A stretch of 64,000 nt of DNA, taken from the NCBI RefSeq assembly GCF_000711895.1, contig NZ_JONO01000010.1:48944-112943 (forward strand). The letters run 5' to 3'. The stretch is from Photorhabdus australis DSM 17609. Its GTDB lineage: Bacteria; Pseudomonadota; Gammaproteobacteria; Enterobacterales; Enterobacteriaceae. Both the position numbers and the translations under genes were made by a program. The notes below the pieces were generated by a model. That model saw nothing but the letters and a program-made list of their open reading frames with translations. It searched no databases and had not been told where the DNA came from. Positions 1 to 8,032 of the stretch are shown one piece after another; position 1 is the stretch's first letter; each line of letters opens with the position of its first letter.

Positions 1-1
1 G

Positions 2-32
2 CTCCTGCGGCCCCCACCGCAGGAGTTTTTTT
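2..32 (+). terminator. Rho-independent terminator of an upstream gene outside the window
   Basis: A 9-bp perfect GC-rich stem (CTCCTGCGG, 2-10, pairing with CCGCAGGAG, 17-25) is followed by seven T residues on the + strand. The gene it ends lies left of the window. Confidence 0.85.
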
Positions 33-52
33 ATGGATATACAGGCAGTAAA

Positions 53-78
53 GTGACTTGCTCCCACCGCTAAGTCAC
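53..78 (-). terminator. Possible weak hairpin ending the RiPP operon
   Basis: GTGACTT (53-59) pairs with AAGTCAC (72-78) just past the stop of the last operon gene at 146. There is no clear T-tract on the minus strand, so a terminator role is tentative. Confidence 0.3.
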
Positions 79-145
79 ATGTGAATCGTATCTTAGGGGA
101 GAAAATTTCACAGTTTTGTTAAAAACGACTCAAATTAGATTTCTG

Positions 146-1582
146 CTAAATATTTTCATATTTAGCGATAATCATGTCTCTTGCATGTAAAGTACTTATT
201 TTCTCTTCTGTACCAGATTCGATGACATCAACAGGTGAAAAAAAGGCGCCTTTTGACCAAATATTTTTTCTTAGCCAAACCAAAGTATCTTCATAGTTCA
301 AATCACCTATTTTTTTATATATCTGTGATGCATATATATAACCAAGCATATAGCATGGAAAATAACCAAAAAAACCTGCCGCCCAATGAATATCCTGCAT
401 ACACCCATTTCTATAATCTTTTCCTGAACTTATTCCTAATAATTTTATGGAAAGCTCATTCCATAATTCAGGTATATCATTAACAGCCAGATTTTTATTA
501 ATCAATTCCCGCTCAATTAAATAACGCAAATAAATATGTTGCAAGTAATGTATTTCATCTGTATTTATCCTGGTTTCATTAGGTTTTAATTTTAATAGGT
601 GTTTCCTTATACTACCAGCTGATATATTTAATCCATGTTTAACGGTTTTTCTCGATAAATAATTAATAAAAGAATCAGAATAACCATAACACATTTCAAA
701 GAATAAACTCTGACTTTCATGTACTCCAATAGAACAAGGATAAGATACAGGCATGCCTAAAAATTCATTGGGAAGATTCCTTTCATATAGAGAGTGTCCG
801 AATTCATGTAAAGAAGCATAGACTCCACCAATGAAATTAGAATCTGAGTATTTATTCGTGATTCTTATATCATCTCTGGTTCCACCACAAAAAGGATGAG
901 CACTTACATCCAATCGCCCTCTGGAAAAATCAAATCCTAGTTCAGAAAGCATCTCTTTATTTATCTCTATTTGCGTTCTAATTGGAACTTTATGATTTAT
1001 ATTTTTATTTAATGAGTTTGATTTAAACCGTTCTGTTAAACCAGGTAGCCATATCTGAATTTCTTCAAAAAGATTATCTAACATATCCGTCTTCATCATC
1101 GGCTCATATTCATTCAATAATGATTCATAGGGGCTAACACCGGAAGCTTCAGATAAAATACTGGCTTTTTCTCTTAATAATTCGACTAATTGTGTCAAAT
1201 CTTTTGAAAACCCCTGCCAATTATTCATTTCTTTATTTTTAACCCATGAATATTCACACTGACAGGTAATCTTCTTTATTTCCTTTACTAACGAAATAGG
1301 AAGTAATCGTTTTTGTTCAATTTCCTTTTTAGCAGAGAAAAGGGCCTTTCTTGCAATATTATCCAGATTATTATCTAAGAGTAATTTTTCTATAGTATCA
1401 AAAATAGCTTGTGATGTCTTTTTTTCATGAATAATTAATTCTGCCTCTGAAAGGGCTTCAGCCCTTGCTAAGAAGCTATTATCAGGCATCATCGTAGTTT
1501 GATCCCAATAACATATATCCATCAAATGTTCGATATTATATATTGAGCGATAGTGCTCTTTTATATCAGATAATTCCCTCAT
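146..1582 (-). CDS. M32 family metallocarboxypeptidase (carboxypeptidase Taq type) in a RiPP operon
   Basis: The 478-residue length is close to the usual ~500 of M32 carboxypeptidases. The zinc motif HEFGH lies at about residues 259-263. It is preceded by the family DVSAHPF(x)GG block near 225-234 and followed by the GVHESQSLFFE motif near 286-296, which supplies further active-site residues. There is no signal peptide, so it is probably cytoplasmic. The gene overlaps the upstream EamA transporter by 4 bp and is the last gene of a minus-strand operon that starts with a RiPP precursor. M32 enzymes remove C-terminal residues one at a time. I infer that this one trims the follower segment after the EEK core of the precursor. 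It could instead be a detached housekeeping peptidase, but the translational coupling argues against that. Confidence 0.88.
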   Translation of the reverse strand: MRELSDIKEHYRSIYNIEHLMDICYWDQTTMMPDNSFLARAEALSEAELIIHEKKTSQAIFDTIEKLLLDNNLDNIARKALFSAKKEIEQKRLLPISLVKEIKKITCQCEYSWVKNKEMNNWQGFSKDLTQLVELLREKASILSEASGVSPYESLLNEYEPMMKTDMLDNLFEEIQIWLPGLTERFKSNSLNKNINHKVPIRTQIEINKEMLSELGFDFSRGRLDVSAHPFCGGTRDDIRITNKYSDSNFIGGVYASLHEFGHSLYERNLPNEFLGMPVSYPCSIGVHESQSLFFEMCYGYSDSFINYLSRKTVKHGLNISAGSIRKHLLKLKPNETRINTDEIHYLQHIYLRYLIERELINKNLAVNDIPELWNELSIKLLGISSGKDYRNGCMQDIHWAAGFFGYFPCYMLGYIYASQIYKKIGDLNYEDTLVWLRKNIWSKGAFFSPVDVIESGTEEKISTLHARDMIIAKYENI

Positions 1583-2457
1583 TTCTTTCTCCCTCTAAAT
1601 GCTATTATGACACTGGAAAATATAAACAACATGCCAACAAACATATTAATATTTATTGATTCATTTAGAAAATAATAAGATATCAACACACTAAATATAG
1701 GCGATATAAGTGCAGAATAAGAGGTTAACTCTGCCCCGCCATGTTCTATCATGTAAAACCATAAAATATAGACAAGAACTCCACTCGCTATCCCCATATA
1801 TAGAATAGGTATAAAAATGTGGGTAACTGTCTGAAAAATCTCACCATTAAAGTTAAATATATCAAGGTTTGTAGATAAAAATGGCGTTATAATTATCATT
1901 AATAAAAATGAAACAATATTTTGATATAAAACCTTTGAAAATATATCTAGCTGGGTAGGTATTTTCTCCGATAAAAAAGTTCCTAATGCCCATACGAAGG
2001 CACTGACTAATATAATACACTCACCAAAGCTTATTTCTTTTAAGGATATAAATATCAAAACTCCAGATATACAAAGTATAGATACAGTAATTGATCTAAA
2101 ACTTATCCTTTTGCTACTTATCATTGTTAGAAGAGAGGTAATAGCAGGCATTGTGTATATAAGTACAGATGCTTTCACTGAATCTGTATATTTTAGTGAT
2201 ATGTTGTTTAAAACAGGAACTAAGAAAACATTTAAAACACCTAGTGGTATACAAAATAACAGATCATAAAAATTTGGTTTTTTTTTATAAAAAACCAGAA
2301 CCAGAAAGGCTAATATTAATACAGATGTAATTGTCGAATAAAAACGAAAAGGCCATACCCCAATTTGCTCAATAGCTATTTTTGAAATAGGGAATCCCCC
2401 GCCCCATAATATTGCTATTAGGATAGCGAAGGAAAGTACTTTTTTATTCCTAGTCAT
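1579..2457 (-). CDS. EamA/DMT-family transporter, likely product exporter or immunity
   Basis: A 292-residue, strongly hydrophobic protein with about ten predicted membrane segments, starting with an N-terminal segment containing AILIAILWGGGFPISK, typical of EamA (drug/metabolite transporter) proteins. It overlaps the oxygenase upstream by 8 bp and the carboxypeptidase downstream by 4 bp, so it is translationally coupled in the operon. In the pantocin A cluster a membrane protein is also encoded beside the modifying enzymes. I infer that this protein exports the mature product and protects the producer. Its substrate cannot be read from the sequence. Confidence 0.85.
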   Translation of the reverse strand: MTRNKKVLSFAILIAILWGGGFPISKIAIEQIGVWPFRFYSTITSVLILAFLVLVFYKKKPNFYDLLFCIPLGVLNVFLVPVLNNISLKYTDSVKASVLIYTMPAITSLLTMISSKRISFRSITVSILCISGVLIFISLKEISFGECIILVSAFVWALGTFLSEKIPTQLDIFSKVLYQNIVSFLLMIIITPFLSTNLDIFNFNGEIFQTVTHIFIPILYMGIASGVLVYILWFYMIEHGGAELTSYSALISPIFSVLISYYFLNESININMFVGMLFIFSSVIIAFRGRKK

Positions 2458-3121
2458 ATCTAACCACCAAGGCCATTCTCTTTTTTTTACCCTCAGCAGT
2501 TACCATAGACACAAAATGGGGTATTTCTTTTTCACTGGTATCGAAAATCAATGTCGTCAAATTATATGGGACTAGCGTATCCACGATAAACTTACGTTCC
2601 TTATCCAGAATAACCGTTAATCCTCCATGGTTTGGATTCCAATTACCAGTCAAATTTATTACTATGCCAAAACTTTCTCCCGGATCACAATGCGTCGTTA
2701 AGAAATCTCCCTTGTCAAATCTGTTTAAATATAACAAAGCCATCTTCTTTATTTCTCTACCTGTTATTGATGTAAGAAATGACTTAAATTTTTCACTACC
2801 TACTATGTCCTTTATTGCAGAAAAATAGGTTATTTTCCCACTTCTATCATTATCAGGAAGTCGCCTGAAAGAGAATGAAAAAACACCATTATTATAATCC
2901 TCAAATGAAAGTAATTTCTCCCTTTCAATTTCTTCCATACTATTCTCACTTAAATAAAAGTCATGTTCTCCATACCTGTTTTTTATAATATAAGACCACT
3001 CACTGTCATTAATTGAATTAAAATTATCTGAAAAAAAAACAAATTCAGGAAAAAATTGATCTATTGAAAAATTCACATAGCCTTTATTCTTAAATGCTGT
3101 GTGCAGATCTTTAGTTTTCAT
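2450..3121 (-). CDS. paaB: 2-oxoglutarate/Fe(II)-dependent oxygenase, PaaB-like RiPP tailoring enzyme
   Basis: From the ATG at 3121 (GGAG about 9 nt upstream) it encodes 223 residues. An in-frame start at 3199 would bury 78 nt in the ThiF gene and is less likely. The iron-binding HxD is visible as H144-C-D146 in the segment FLTTHCDPGESFG, the distal His is likely H202 (IPHFV), and the 2OG-binding Arg is likely R215. The overall fold matches prolyl-hydroxylase-like oxygenases. It overlaps the ThiF-like gene by 11 bp. In pantocin A biosynthesis an Fe/2OG oxygenase (PaaB) works with the ThiF-like PaaA. I infer the same role here, acting on the bicyclic core; the exact oxidation is not known from the sequence. 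Confidence 0.82.
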   Translation of the reverse strand: MKTKDLHTAFKNKGYVNFSIDQFFPEFVFFSDNFNSINDSEWSYIIKNRYGEHDFYLSENSMEEIEREKLLSFEDYNNGVFSFSFRRLPDNDRSGKITYFSAIKDIVGSEKFKSFLTSITGREIKKMALLYLNRFDKGDFLTTHCDPGESFGIVINLTGNWNPNHGGLTVILDKERKFIVDTLVPYNLTTLIFDTSEKEIPHFVSMVTAEGKKKRMALVVRYD

Positions 3122-4232
3122 CAAATATATACTCCTCTCTGGTTTTAAAATCCCTAAGCGAGATATAAAGCTTTTTACCGACAAGAGCAGGTTCATCATA
3201 TCCAGTGATTATTTTTACTACCTGATCAGCAACCAGCCCTGACATTGCCGCTAATGATGGTGCACTTTGCCACGCATTAACCTTTCTGTTACCATCTAAG
3301 AACTGTTGTTTCATCCTGGCTTCTTGAAATTTCTTTACATCATTATTTTCACTATAAAATTGTTTTTTGATTCTTTTCTTTGCATCAAAATAAGTCTTAT
3401 CTTGACCATTATTTAAATAAATTGGCCCGACGGATATTTCAAAAGGATCACCGCCAAGTTCTATGACGGGTATATTTTTATTGCAAGCAAGTTCATGTAC
3501 CATTCCTTCAACCGTGTTTTTCCTAAAATAACCTAAGCTGGCCCATGCAAGTAAGACCAAATCAACACCATCTAACATCGCTTTAAGTCTATTTTTATCT
3601 GTTGTGGCAAATTCGAGATATTTTTCTACATTCGTGTATTTATTGTGCCTTTTTATCCCTTCCTCAGCAGCATCGACTTTATTTTTTCCAATATCATCAA
3701 AAGTATAAAGAACTTGCCTGTTCAGGTTAGATAATTCAACATCATCACCATCAACAATTCTTAATGTTCCCACACCTGCTAATGCCAATTGTAATGAGCA
3801 CCACGTTCCCCATCCTCCCATACCAAGAACTAAAACTCTGCTTTTTTTTAATTTTTCTTGATATTTTATCGAATTGATATTTTCGTTATCTATTAAAGAA
3901 TACTGAAGAAGTTGCCTGTCGTATAATTCAATTTCTTGAGATGTAAGGACATCGGAAAATATTGCATTATCTTCAATAATCCCAAATGAATTTAATTTTT
4001 CAATAAAATTAACGATTTCGTGCTCATTTATTTCATATCCCATATGTGAAATTTCTTTTATTATTCTTGGGATCGTATGAAAACCATCAAGTTTAGATAA
4101 AACAACTTTTACCCATTCTGGCGGATTTTTAATTATTCGAGATTTTCCAGGTATTTCACCAATACAAATATCACCATCATCGGAAAGGATGATGTGATGA
4201 GAGCGCTTAATTAACGGCTTAGTAATTCTCAT
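3111..4232 (-). CDS. paaA: ThiF/E1-like RiPP-modifying enzyme with N-terminal precursor-binding domain, PaaA-like
   Basis: About 373 residues. The second Met (4232) is better placed after AGGA than the first (4238). Residues 1-95 look like a winged-helix, PqqD-like RiPP recognition element. Residues 130-370 form a ThiF/MoeB/UBA1-type adenylating domain with the nucleotide loop GMGGWG (about 139-144 counted from 4238), DGDDVELSNLNRQ (163-175) and a following conserved Lys (K187). I see no paired CxxC zinc ribbon as in housekeeping MoeB/ThiF. Pantocin A's PaaA activates two adjacent glutamates of its precursor and forms a bicyclic core; this protein has the same architecture and sits beside a homologous precursor. 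The gene lies 41 bp after the precursor stop, behind a hairpin. Confidence 0.88.
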   Translation of the reverse strand: MRITKPLIKRSHHIILSDDGDICIGEIPGKSRIIKNPPEWVKVVLSKLDGFHTIPRIIKEISHMGYEINEHEIVNFIEKLNSFGIIEDNAIFSDVLTSQEIELYDRQLLQYSLIDNENINSIKYQEKLKKSRVLVLGMGGWGTWCSLQLALAGVGTLRIVDGDDVELSNLNRQVLYTFDDIGKNKVDAAEEGIKRHNKYTNVEKYLEFATTDKNRLKAMLDGVDLVLLAWASLGYFRKNTVEGMVHELACNKNIPVIELGGDPFEISVGPIYLNNGQDKTYFDAKKRIKKQFYSENNDVKKFQEARMKQQFLDGNRKVNAWQSAPSLAAMSGLVADQVVKIITGYDEPALVGKKLYISLRDFKTREEYIFDEN

Positions 4233-4245
4233 ATTCATTTCCTAC

Positions 4246-4269
4246 AAAAGCCGCCAGACGGCGGCTTTT
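4246..4269 (-). terminator. Hairpin between RiPP precursor and enzyme genes (attenuator)
   Basis: AAAAGCCGCC (4246-4255) and GGCGGCTTTT (4260-4269) form a 10-bp perfect stem with a 4-nt loop, just after the precursor stop. On the minus strand it ends in TTTT and reads into the ThiF gene. Such hairpins keep precursor mRNA more abundant than enzyme mRNA in many RiPP operons. Confidence 0.7.
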
Positions 4270-4278
4270 ATCTAGTTC

Positions 4279-4380
4279 TTATTCAAGTTCAATAGATTCT
4301 TCTTCAGTGTACATGGCTTTTTCTTCACTGATAGAAGAGATACGTTCTTCGAGTTCTACAAAAGACATTTCTTGATTCAT
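4279..4380 (-). CDS. paaP: Pantocin-A-like RiPP precursor peptide, 33 residues, EEK core
   Basis: A 33-codon ORF with a strong GAGG ribosome site about 8 nt before the ATG. Its acidic sequence contains the run RIS-S-I-S-EE-K-AMYT at residues 13-25. As I recall it, the 30-residue pantocin A precursor PaaP reads RIS-A-I-T-EE-N-AMYT at the matching place, with E16 and E17 converted by PaaA into a bicycle. The glutamates here would be E19 and E20, followed by Lys21 instead of Asn. Residues 1-18 would be the leader and 22-33 the follower. The ORF directly precedes the ThiF-like and oxygenase genes. Identification rests on the motif, position and ribosome site; the PaaP sequence was recalled, not searched. 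Confidence 0.82.
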   Translation of the reverse strand: MNQEMSFVELEERISSISEEKAMYTEEESIELE

Positions 4381-4428
4381 GGTATATACCTCAATTAGAT
4401 TATTACGTTATATTTTCCTGTGTTAACC

Positions 4429-4484
4429 ATTTTATTACAATTAGCTAACAGTCAAATTAATAATATAAAAATAATTAAAGTCAA
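4429..4484 (-). promoter_or_regulatory. Candidate promoter(s) for the RiPP operon
   Basis: Two TTGACT boxes on the minus strand (4484-4479 and 4455-4450) lie upstream of the precursor. The first is followed after 16 nt by TATTAA (4462-4457), the second after 15 nt by TAAAAT (4434-4429). In such AT-rich DNA these matches are only suggestive. Confidence 0.3.
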
Positions 4485-4855
4485 GTGTTTTTATTAAACT
4501 ACAGTAAAACTATTAATCAGATAACGTTTTTACCTAAAAAATATGATAATTTGTAAGGAGTTATCTAGTACTAAACTATTTAAACCATTCTAATAATCAC
4601 AAATAGTAATCATCATAATGAAGGATAGTTTTTCCAAAGTATAATTTTATTAAATAAGTTATTTTTATTTAATATTAAAAATAAGGTATTAACAGTGAAA
4701 ATAATAAATAGATTTATAGTTTCTTAAAAATATATCTGTAACTTACGCCTATTCCTGTTAAGGATTTTTTATTTCCCCTTATTTATCATCAATAAAAAAT
4801 ATAAAATTAACGCAACAATTATGCCAATTTTAAAATTAACTTCATTTCAAATAAT
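4485..4855. other. AT-rich intergenic stretch, nothing recognised
   Basis: Very AT-rich DNA between the RiPP promoter region and the hairpin after the small secreted peptide gene. I see no ORF with a ribosome site, no repeat and no structured RNA. Confidence 0.5.
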
Positions 4856-4875
4856 CCGCCCTTATTATAGGGCGG
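4856..4875 (-). terminator. Hairpin downstream of the small secreted peptide gene
   Basis: CCGCCC (4856-4861) pairs with GGGCGG (4870-4875) around an 8-nt AT loop, about 90 nt past the stop of the 71-residue peptide gene. The T-tract is poor, so termination is plausible but not certain. Confidence 0.5.
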
Positions 4876-4961
4876 AATAGGAAGAATATAAGAAAAGAAT
4901 TAAAATTCCACATAATAAAATAATTATGCTGCTTATAGAGGTTAATACCAATTTCGATTAA

Positions 4962-5177
4962 TCATTTTCCCTCAAATATAATAGGTGTTGAATCATTTGG
5001 ACTATTAGAACCAATAAGACATGTTGCCATATTGGGCGAAAAAATAATACATTTCACAGCACATATAGGTAAATCTGGCGCCAACACACAAGCATAGATA
5101 GACGCAGAGAAAGTAGAAAAATAAGTCAATGTTAAAATGGCCATAAATAACTGACGTTTTAATCTGTTTATCATCAT
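4962..5177 (-). CDS. Small exported four-cysteine peptide, unknown function
   Basis: 71 residues with a strong ribosome site (GAGGTGAT directly before the ATG). Residues 1-30 form a typical Sec signal peptide: basic start (NRLKRQ), hydrophobic core, cleavage likely near SASIYA. The mature part of about 40 residues holds four Cys in C-x7-C-x3-C-x9-C spacing, which could form two disulfides. I do not recognise the family. It lies on the same strand about 0.6 kb upstream of the RiPP precursor but is separated by its own hairpin, so a link to that cluster is not established. It could be a toxin-like or host-interaction peptide. Confidence 0.6.
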   Translation of the reverse strand: MMINRLKRQLFMAILTLTYFSTFSASIYACVLAPDLPICAVKCIIFSPNMATCLIGSNSPNDSTPIIFEGK

Positions 5178-5806
5178 ATCACCTCGCTAAATGGTACATT
5201 TTTATTTCCATATATTCTGCTCCCTGAATTAATTGTAGGACAAAATTTAATCACATATATTTTTTTATCATCTTGTTGATGAATCGTTTAGATTATAATT
5301 AAAACCCAATAAAATTATTTAAATAAATTTAACTATAAATACCTTCCAAATGTAACCGTAAATAAAATTTAACGAATTTTTTAAACATAAAAACATTAAA
5401 ATAGATGACAGAGAATAATTCAATCGCATGTTTAATAACCTCATCTGACATACCTATCGCCAAACATTAACAATTGATTAAATAAATTATACAAATGATA
5501 TTTTATAATGAAAAATTTCAACTTATTTATTAATTGAGATATTCATTTAAATACTTAACGATATAATATAGCACTAAATACTTAACTGCCTCTTGATTTA
5601 GATACCCTTACAAGTAAATAGTGCCGGTATTTCAATCATCAGTATACATATCAACAAACTATCTTCTTATGGTTACAGACGCACTATCTTTATTCCCTCA
5701 CTGTTAACCATTGAATAAACCATGTAGAATGGCTGAACATCTTCTGAGTACGCCACATTTCAAAAAACAATTAATTTTTACTTTTTTCAATCAGCAGGTT
5801 TTTCAA
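5178..5806. other. AT-rich intergenic region between divergent genes
   Basis: About 630 bp of AT-rich DNA holding the promoters of the divergent secreted peptide and MATE genes. No further gene, repeat copy or RNA was recognised. Confidence 0.5.
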
Positions 5807-7147
5807 ATGCATCAAACCGATGTTACTGAACGTTCGCTCTTTTCATTAAGCTGGCCGATTTTCATTGATATTCTTCTTCATTTGGTCACTTTATTAATTA
5901 ACACCTACATGGTGAGTCATGTTTCTACTTCCTATCTGGCTGCTATGGCAGTCGGTAATCAGGTATTTGACTTGTTTATCACTATCTTCAATTTTATCAG
6001 CGTTGGTTGCAGCGTCGTTATTGCTCAATACATTGGCGCAGGCAAACGAGATAAGGCAAGTCAGGCGATCCATATCTCTATTGCATTCAATTTCTTGCTT
6101 GGACTCAGTTGTGCACTAGTTACTATCTTCTTCGGCTATAAGATCTTGCATATCATGAATATGCCAGAACATCTCATGAAAGATGGATTTAGCTATCTGC
6201 ATATTCTGGGTATTTGTCTGATCCCTGAAGCGATTTCAATTATTCTGGCAGCTTGTCTGCGGGTTTATAGCAAATCTAAGGCAGCAATGTATGTCACGTT
6301 AATTGCTAACTTGCTGACTGTGCTGGGCAATATGATTGTCCTGTATGGCTTCTTCGGGTTGCCTAAATATGGTTTGGAAGGTGTCGCCTGGTCTACCGTC
6401 TTTGGCCGAATTGTGGCCGTGATCCTATTATTTTGTCTGCTCAGTTATGGCTTGCGGATTAAATTTACACTGTCAGGTTTCCTGCTCTGGTCAAAGAGTA
6501 TGTTGGGCAAGATCTTACATGTCGGTCTACCCGCAGCGGGTGAAAATGTCGTGTGGATCTTACAATATATGGCTGCCATAGCCTTTATTGGCTTGATGGG
6601 CGAAACTTCACTAGCCGCCCAAACGCTCTACTTCCAGCTATCGCTGTTTGTGATGTTGTTTGGTATTGCCACCAGCATTGGTAACGAAATTATGGTTGGC
6701 CATCTGGTCGGCGCTAAACGGTTTGAAGACGCTTATATTCGTGGACTCAACAGCCTGAAAATTGGCTGCGTCGTGACTATTGGTGTTGTCACCGCTTTTT
6801 GGCTGTTCAGAGTACCGATTCTGCACTTTCTGACGCAAGATGAAGCCATTATCAAGCTCTTATTGCCATTATTTTTACTATCTGTATTTCTGGAGCCTAT
6901 CCGTACCGCCAATATCGTTATGGTGAACGCATTGCGCGCATCCGGTGATGCGCGTTTCCCGCTCTATGCAGCTCTGTTCTTTATGTGGTGTGTTGCTATT
7001 CCGATAGGGTATTTTCTTGGGATCAAAATGCAAATGGGTATCTTGGGTATTTGGATCGGTTTCTTCTGTGATGAATGGCTGCGTGGACTCACGAATACAT
7101 GGCGTTGGAAATCGAAGAAATGGCAAACCAAACGATTAGATATTTGA
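5807..7147 (+). CDS. MATE-family multidrug/Na+ antiporter
   Basis: From the ATG at 5807 (AGCAGG about 9 nt upstream) it encodes 446 residues, the usual MATE length. An in-frame upstream extension to 5711 would start with TTG and add a non-conserved tail. The protein has about 12 membrane segments in two MatE halves. Visible family features include the N-terminal SLSWPIFIDILLH, the VIAQYIGAG segment of the first half and the GNEIMVGHLVGAKR segment of the second. It should export cationic drugs or metabolites in exchange for Na+ or H+. It stands alone, with a stem-loop downstream; the substrate is unknown. Confidence 0.9.
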   Translation: MHQTDVTERSLFSLSWPIFIDILLHLVTLLINTYMVSHVSTSYLAAMAVGNQVFDLFITIFNFISVGCSVVIAQYIGAGKRDKASQAIHISIAFNFLLGLSCALVTIFFGYKILHIMNMPEHLMKDGFSYLHILGICLIPEAISIILAACLRVYSKSKAAMYVTLIANLLTVLGNMIVLYGFFGLPKYGLEGVAWSTVFGRIVAVILLFCLLSYGLRIKFTLSGFLLWSKSMLGKILHVGLPAAGENVVWILQYMAAIAFIGLMGETSLAAQTLYFQLSLFVMLFGIATSIGNEIMVGHLVGAKRFEDAYIRGLNSLKIGCVVTIGVVTAFWLFRVPILHFLTQDEAIIKLLLPLFLLSVFLEPIRTANIVMVNALRASGDARFPLYAALFFMWCVAIPIGYFLGIKMQMGILGIWIGFFCDEWLRGLTNTWRWKSKKWQTKRLDI

Positions 7148-7183
7148 TTAACAATTACTAACCACCAAAAAACAATGCAAAAT

Positions 7184-7230
7184 AACGGTGATAAAAAGCA
7201 AAATATAGCTAATTGCTCATTATCACCGTT
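7184..7230 (+). terminator. Long inverted repeat after the MATE gene
   Basis: AACGGTGATAA (7184-7194) and TTATCACCGTT (7220-7230) form an 11-bp perfect stem with a 25-nt loop. It directly abuts a MITE copy at 7231. Confidence 0.5.
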
Positions 7231-7357
7231 TATACCTGTTATCTTTCAAGTTGCCTCTTTGTTGGCTGCGTTCACTTACCCCAGTCACATCGTTATCTAT
7301 GCTCCTGGGGATGCGTTCACTTGCCGCCGCCCTGCAACTTGAAATCTATTGGGTATA
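7231..7357. repeat. 127-bp TA-flanked repeat (MITE-like), full copy A
   Basis: Starts TATACC and ends GGTATA, with imperfect terminal inverted repeats (TATACC-n8-TTTCAAG-n-TGC at the left, the same pattern inverted at the right). The same unit recurs at 39451, 56091 and 61861. It sits between the MATE hairpin and the stop of the GNA1162-like gene. Confidence 0.9.
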
Positions 7358-7360
7358 CAT

Positions 7361-8032
7361 TTAATTAGCGGTTAAATGCTCTTCTTTACCGTAACGTTCA
7401 GAACGTGGTCCATAGAGTAAACCTCGGTTGCCACCCGCTGTCAGTAGGCGATAACTTGTAATACCCGCAATTTCATGACCTTTATCCGTAATGGTATTCG
7501 CGATTTGTGAAATCACCGCTGACACTAACATTCCAACAAGATTACTACTTGAATTGTTTTGATTTTCAGTCGACGAAGCGACAGCCCGGCCATTCCACAA
7601 TTGTTTGCCATTACGCAGATCCACCAGCCTCGCTGAAGCCGCTACCCGGGTATCACTGTTAATAATCTGATATTGCGTACCGTATTCTTCAATATCCAGA
7701 TAGAGCGCTGAATCTGCGCCAAAAATTTCATGCAATTTTTTATAACTGATATTTTGAGCATCCTGCGCCACTGCCACGCCATTTTTCTGCAATGTTTCTT
7801 CTACAACCGCAACCGGAAAAACATAGTAGCCAGACTCTGCCAGTGGATAAGTCACTTGAGAAACCAGGCTGTGCCCCGCTTTTACTTCCAGAGATTTATT
7901 CACAGCCGGCAACACCAGAATGGATTTTGGCTTGCTCTCTTTAAATGCCGTGTAGTCATAGGGGACAGATTTACTACACCCTGTTAGCACAAATGCAGCC
8001 AATAAACTTAACGCCACAAGAATACGGTTCAT
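7361..8032 (-). CDS. GNA1162-family (DUF799) lipoprotein
   Basis: 223 residues with a lipoprotein signal ending in the lipobox LTGC (Cys19), so it should be anchored in the outer membrane or periplasmic leaflet. The body matches the GNA1162/DUF799 family: KPKSILVLPAVNKS near the mature N terminus and a C-terminal part rich in small residues with SAVISQIANTITD. It is the third gene of a minus-strand operon after CsgG-like and DUF4810 lipoproteins and overlaps the DUF4810 gene by 4 bp. The same trio occurs in Neisseria as GNA1164/1163/1162-type genes. Its precise job is unknown; an envelope assembly or secretion role is inferred from the CsgG partner. Confidence 0.85.
   Translation of the reverse strand: MNRILVALSLLAAFVLTGCSKSVPYDYTAFKESKPKSILVLPAVNKSLEVKAGHSLVSQVTYPLAESGYYVFPVAVVEETLQKNGVAVAQDAQNISYKKLHEIFGADSALYLDIEEYGTQYQIINSDTRVAASARLVDLRNGKQLWNGRAVASSTENQNNSSSNLVGMLVSAVISQIANTITDKGHEIAGITSYRLLTAGGNRGLLYGPRSERYGKEEHLTAN

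Noticed and set aside
235..483. 82-codon frame opposite the carboxypeptidase gene
   Set aside because: Antisense to a clear M32 gene; no features of its own.
4246..4269. Hairpin read as a full terminator separating two operons
   Set aside because: The ThiF gene starts only a few bases later with no room for a separate promoter, so partial read-through (attenuation) is more likely.
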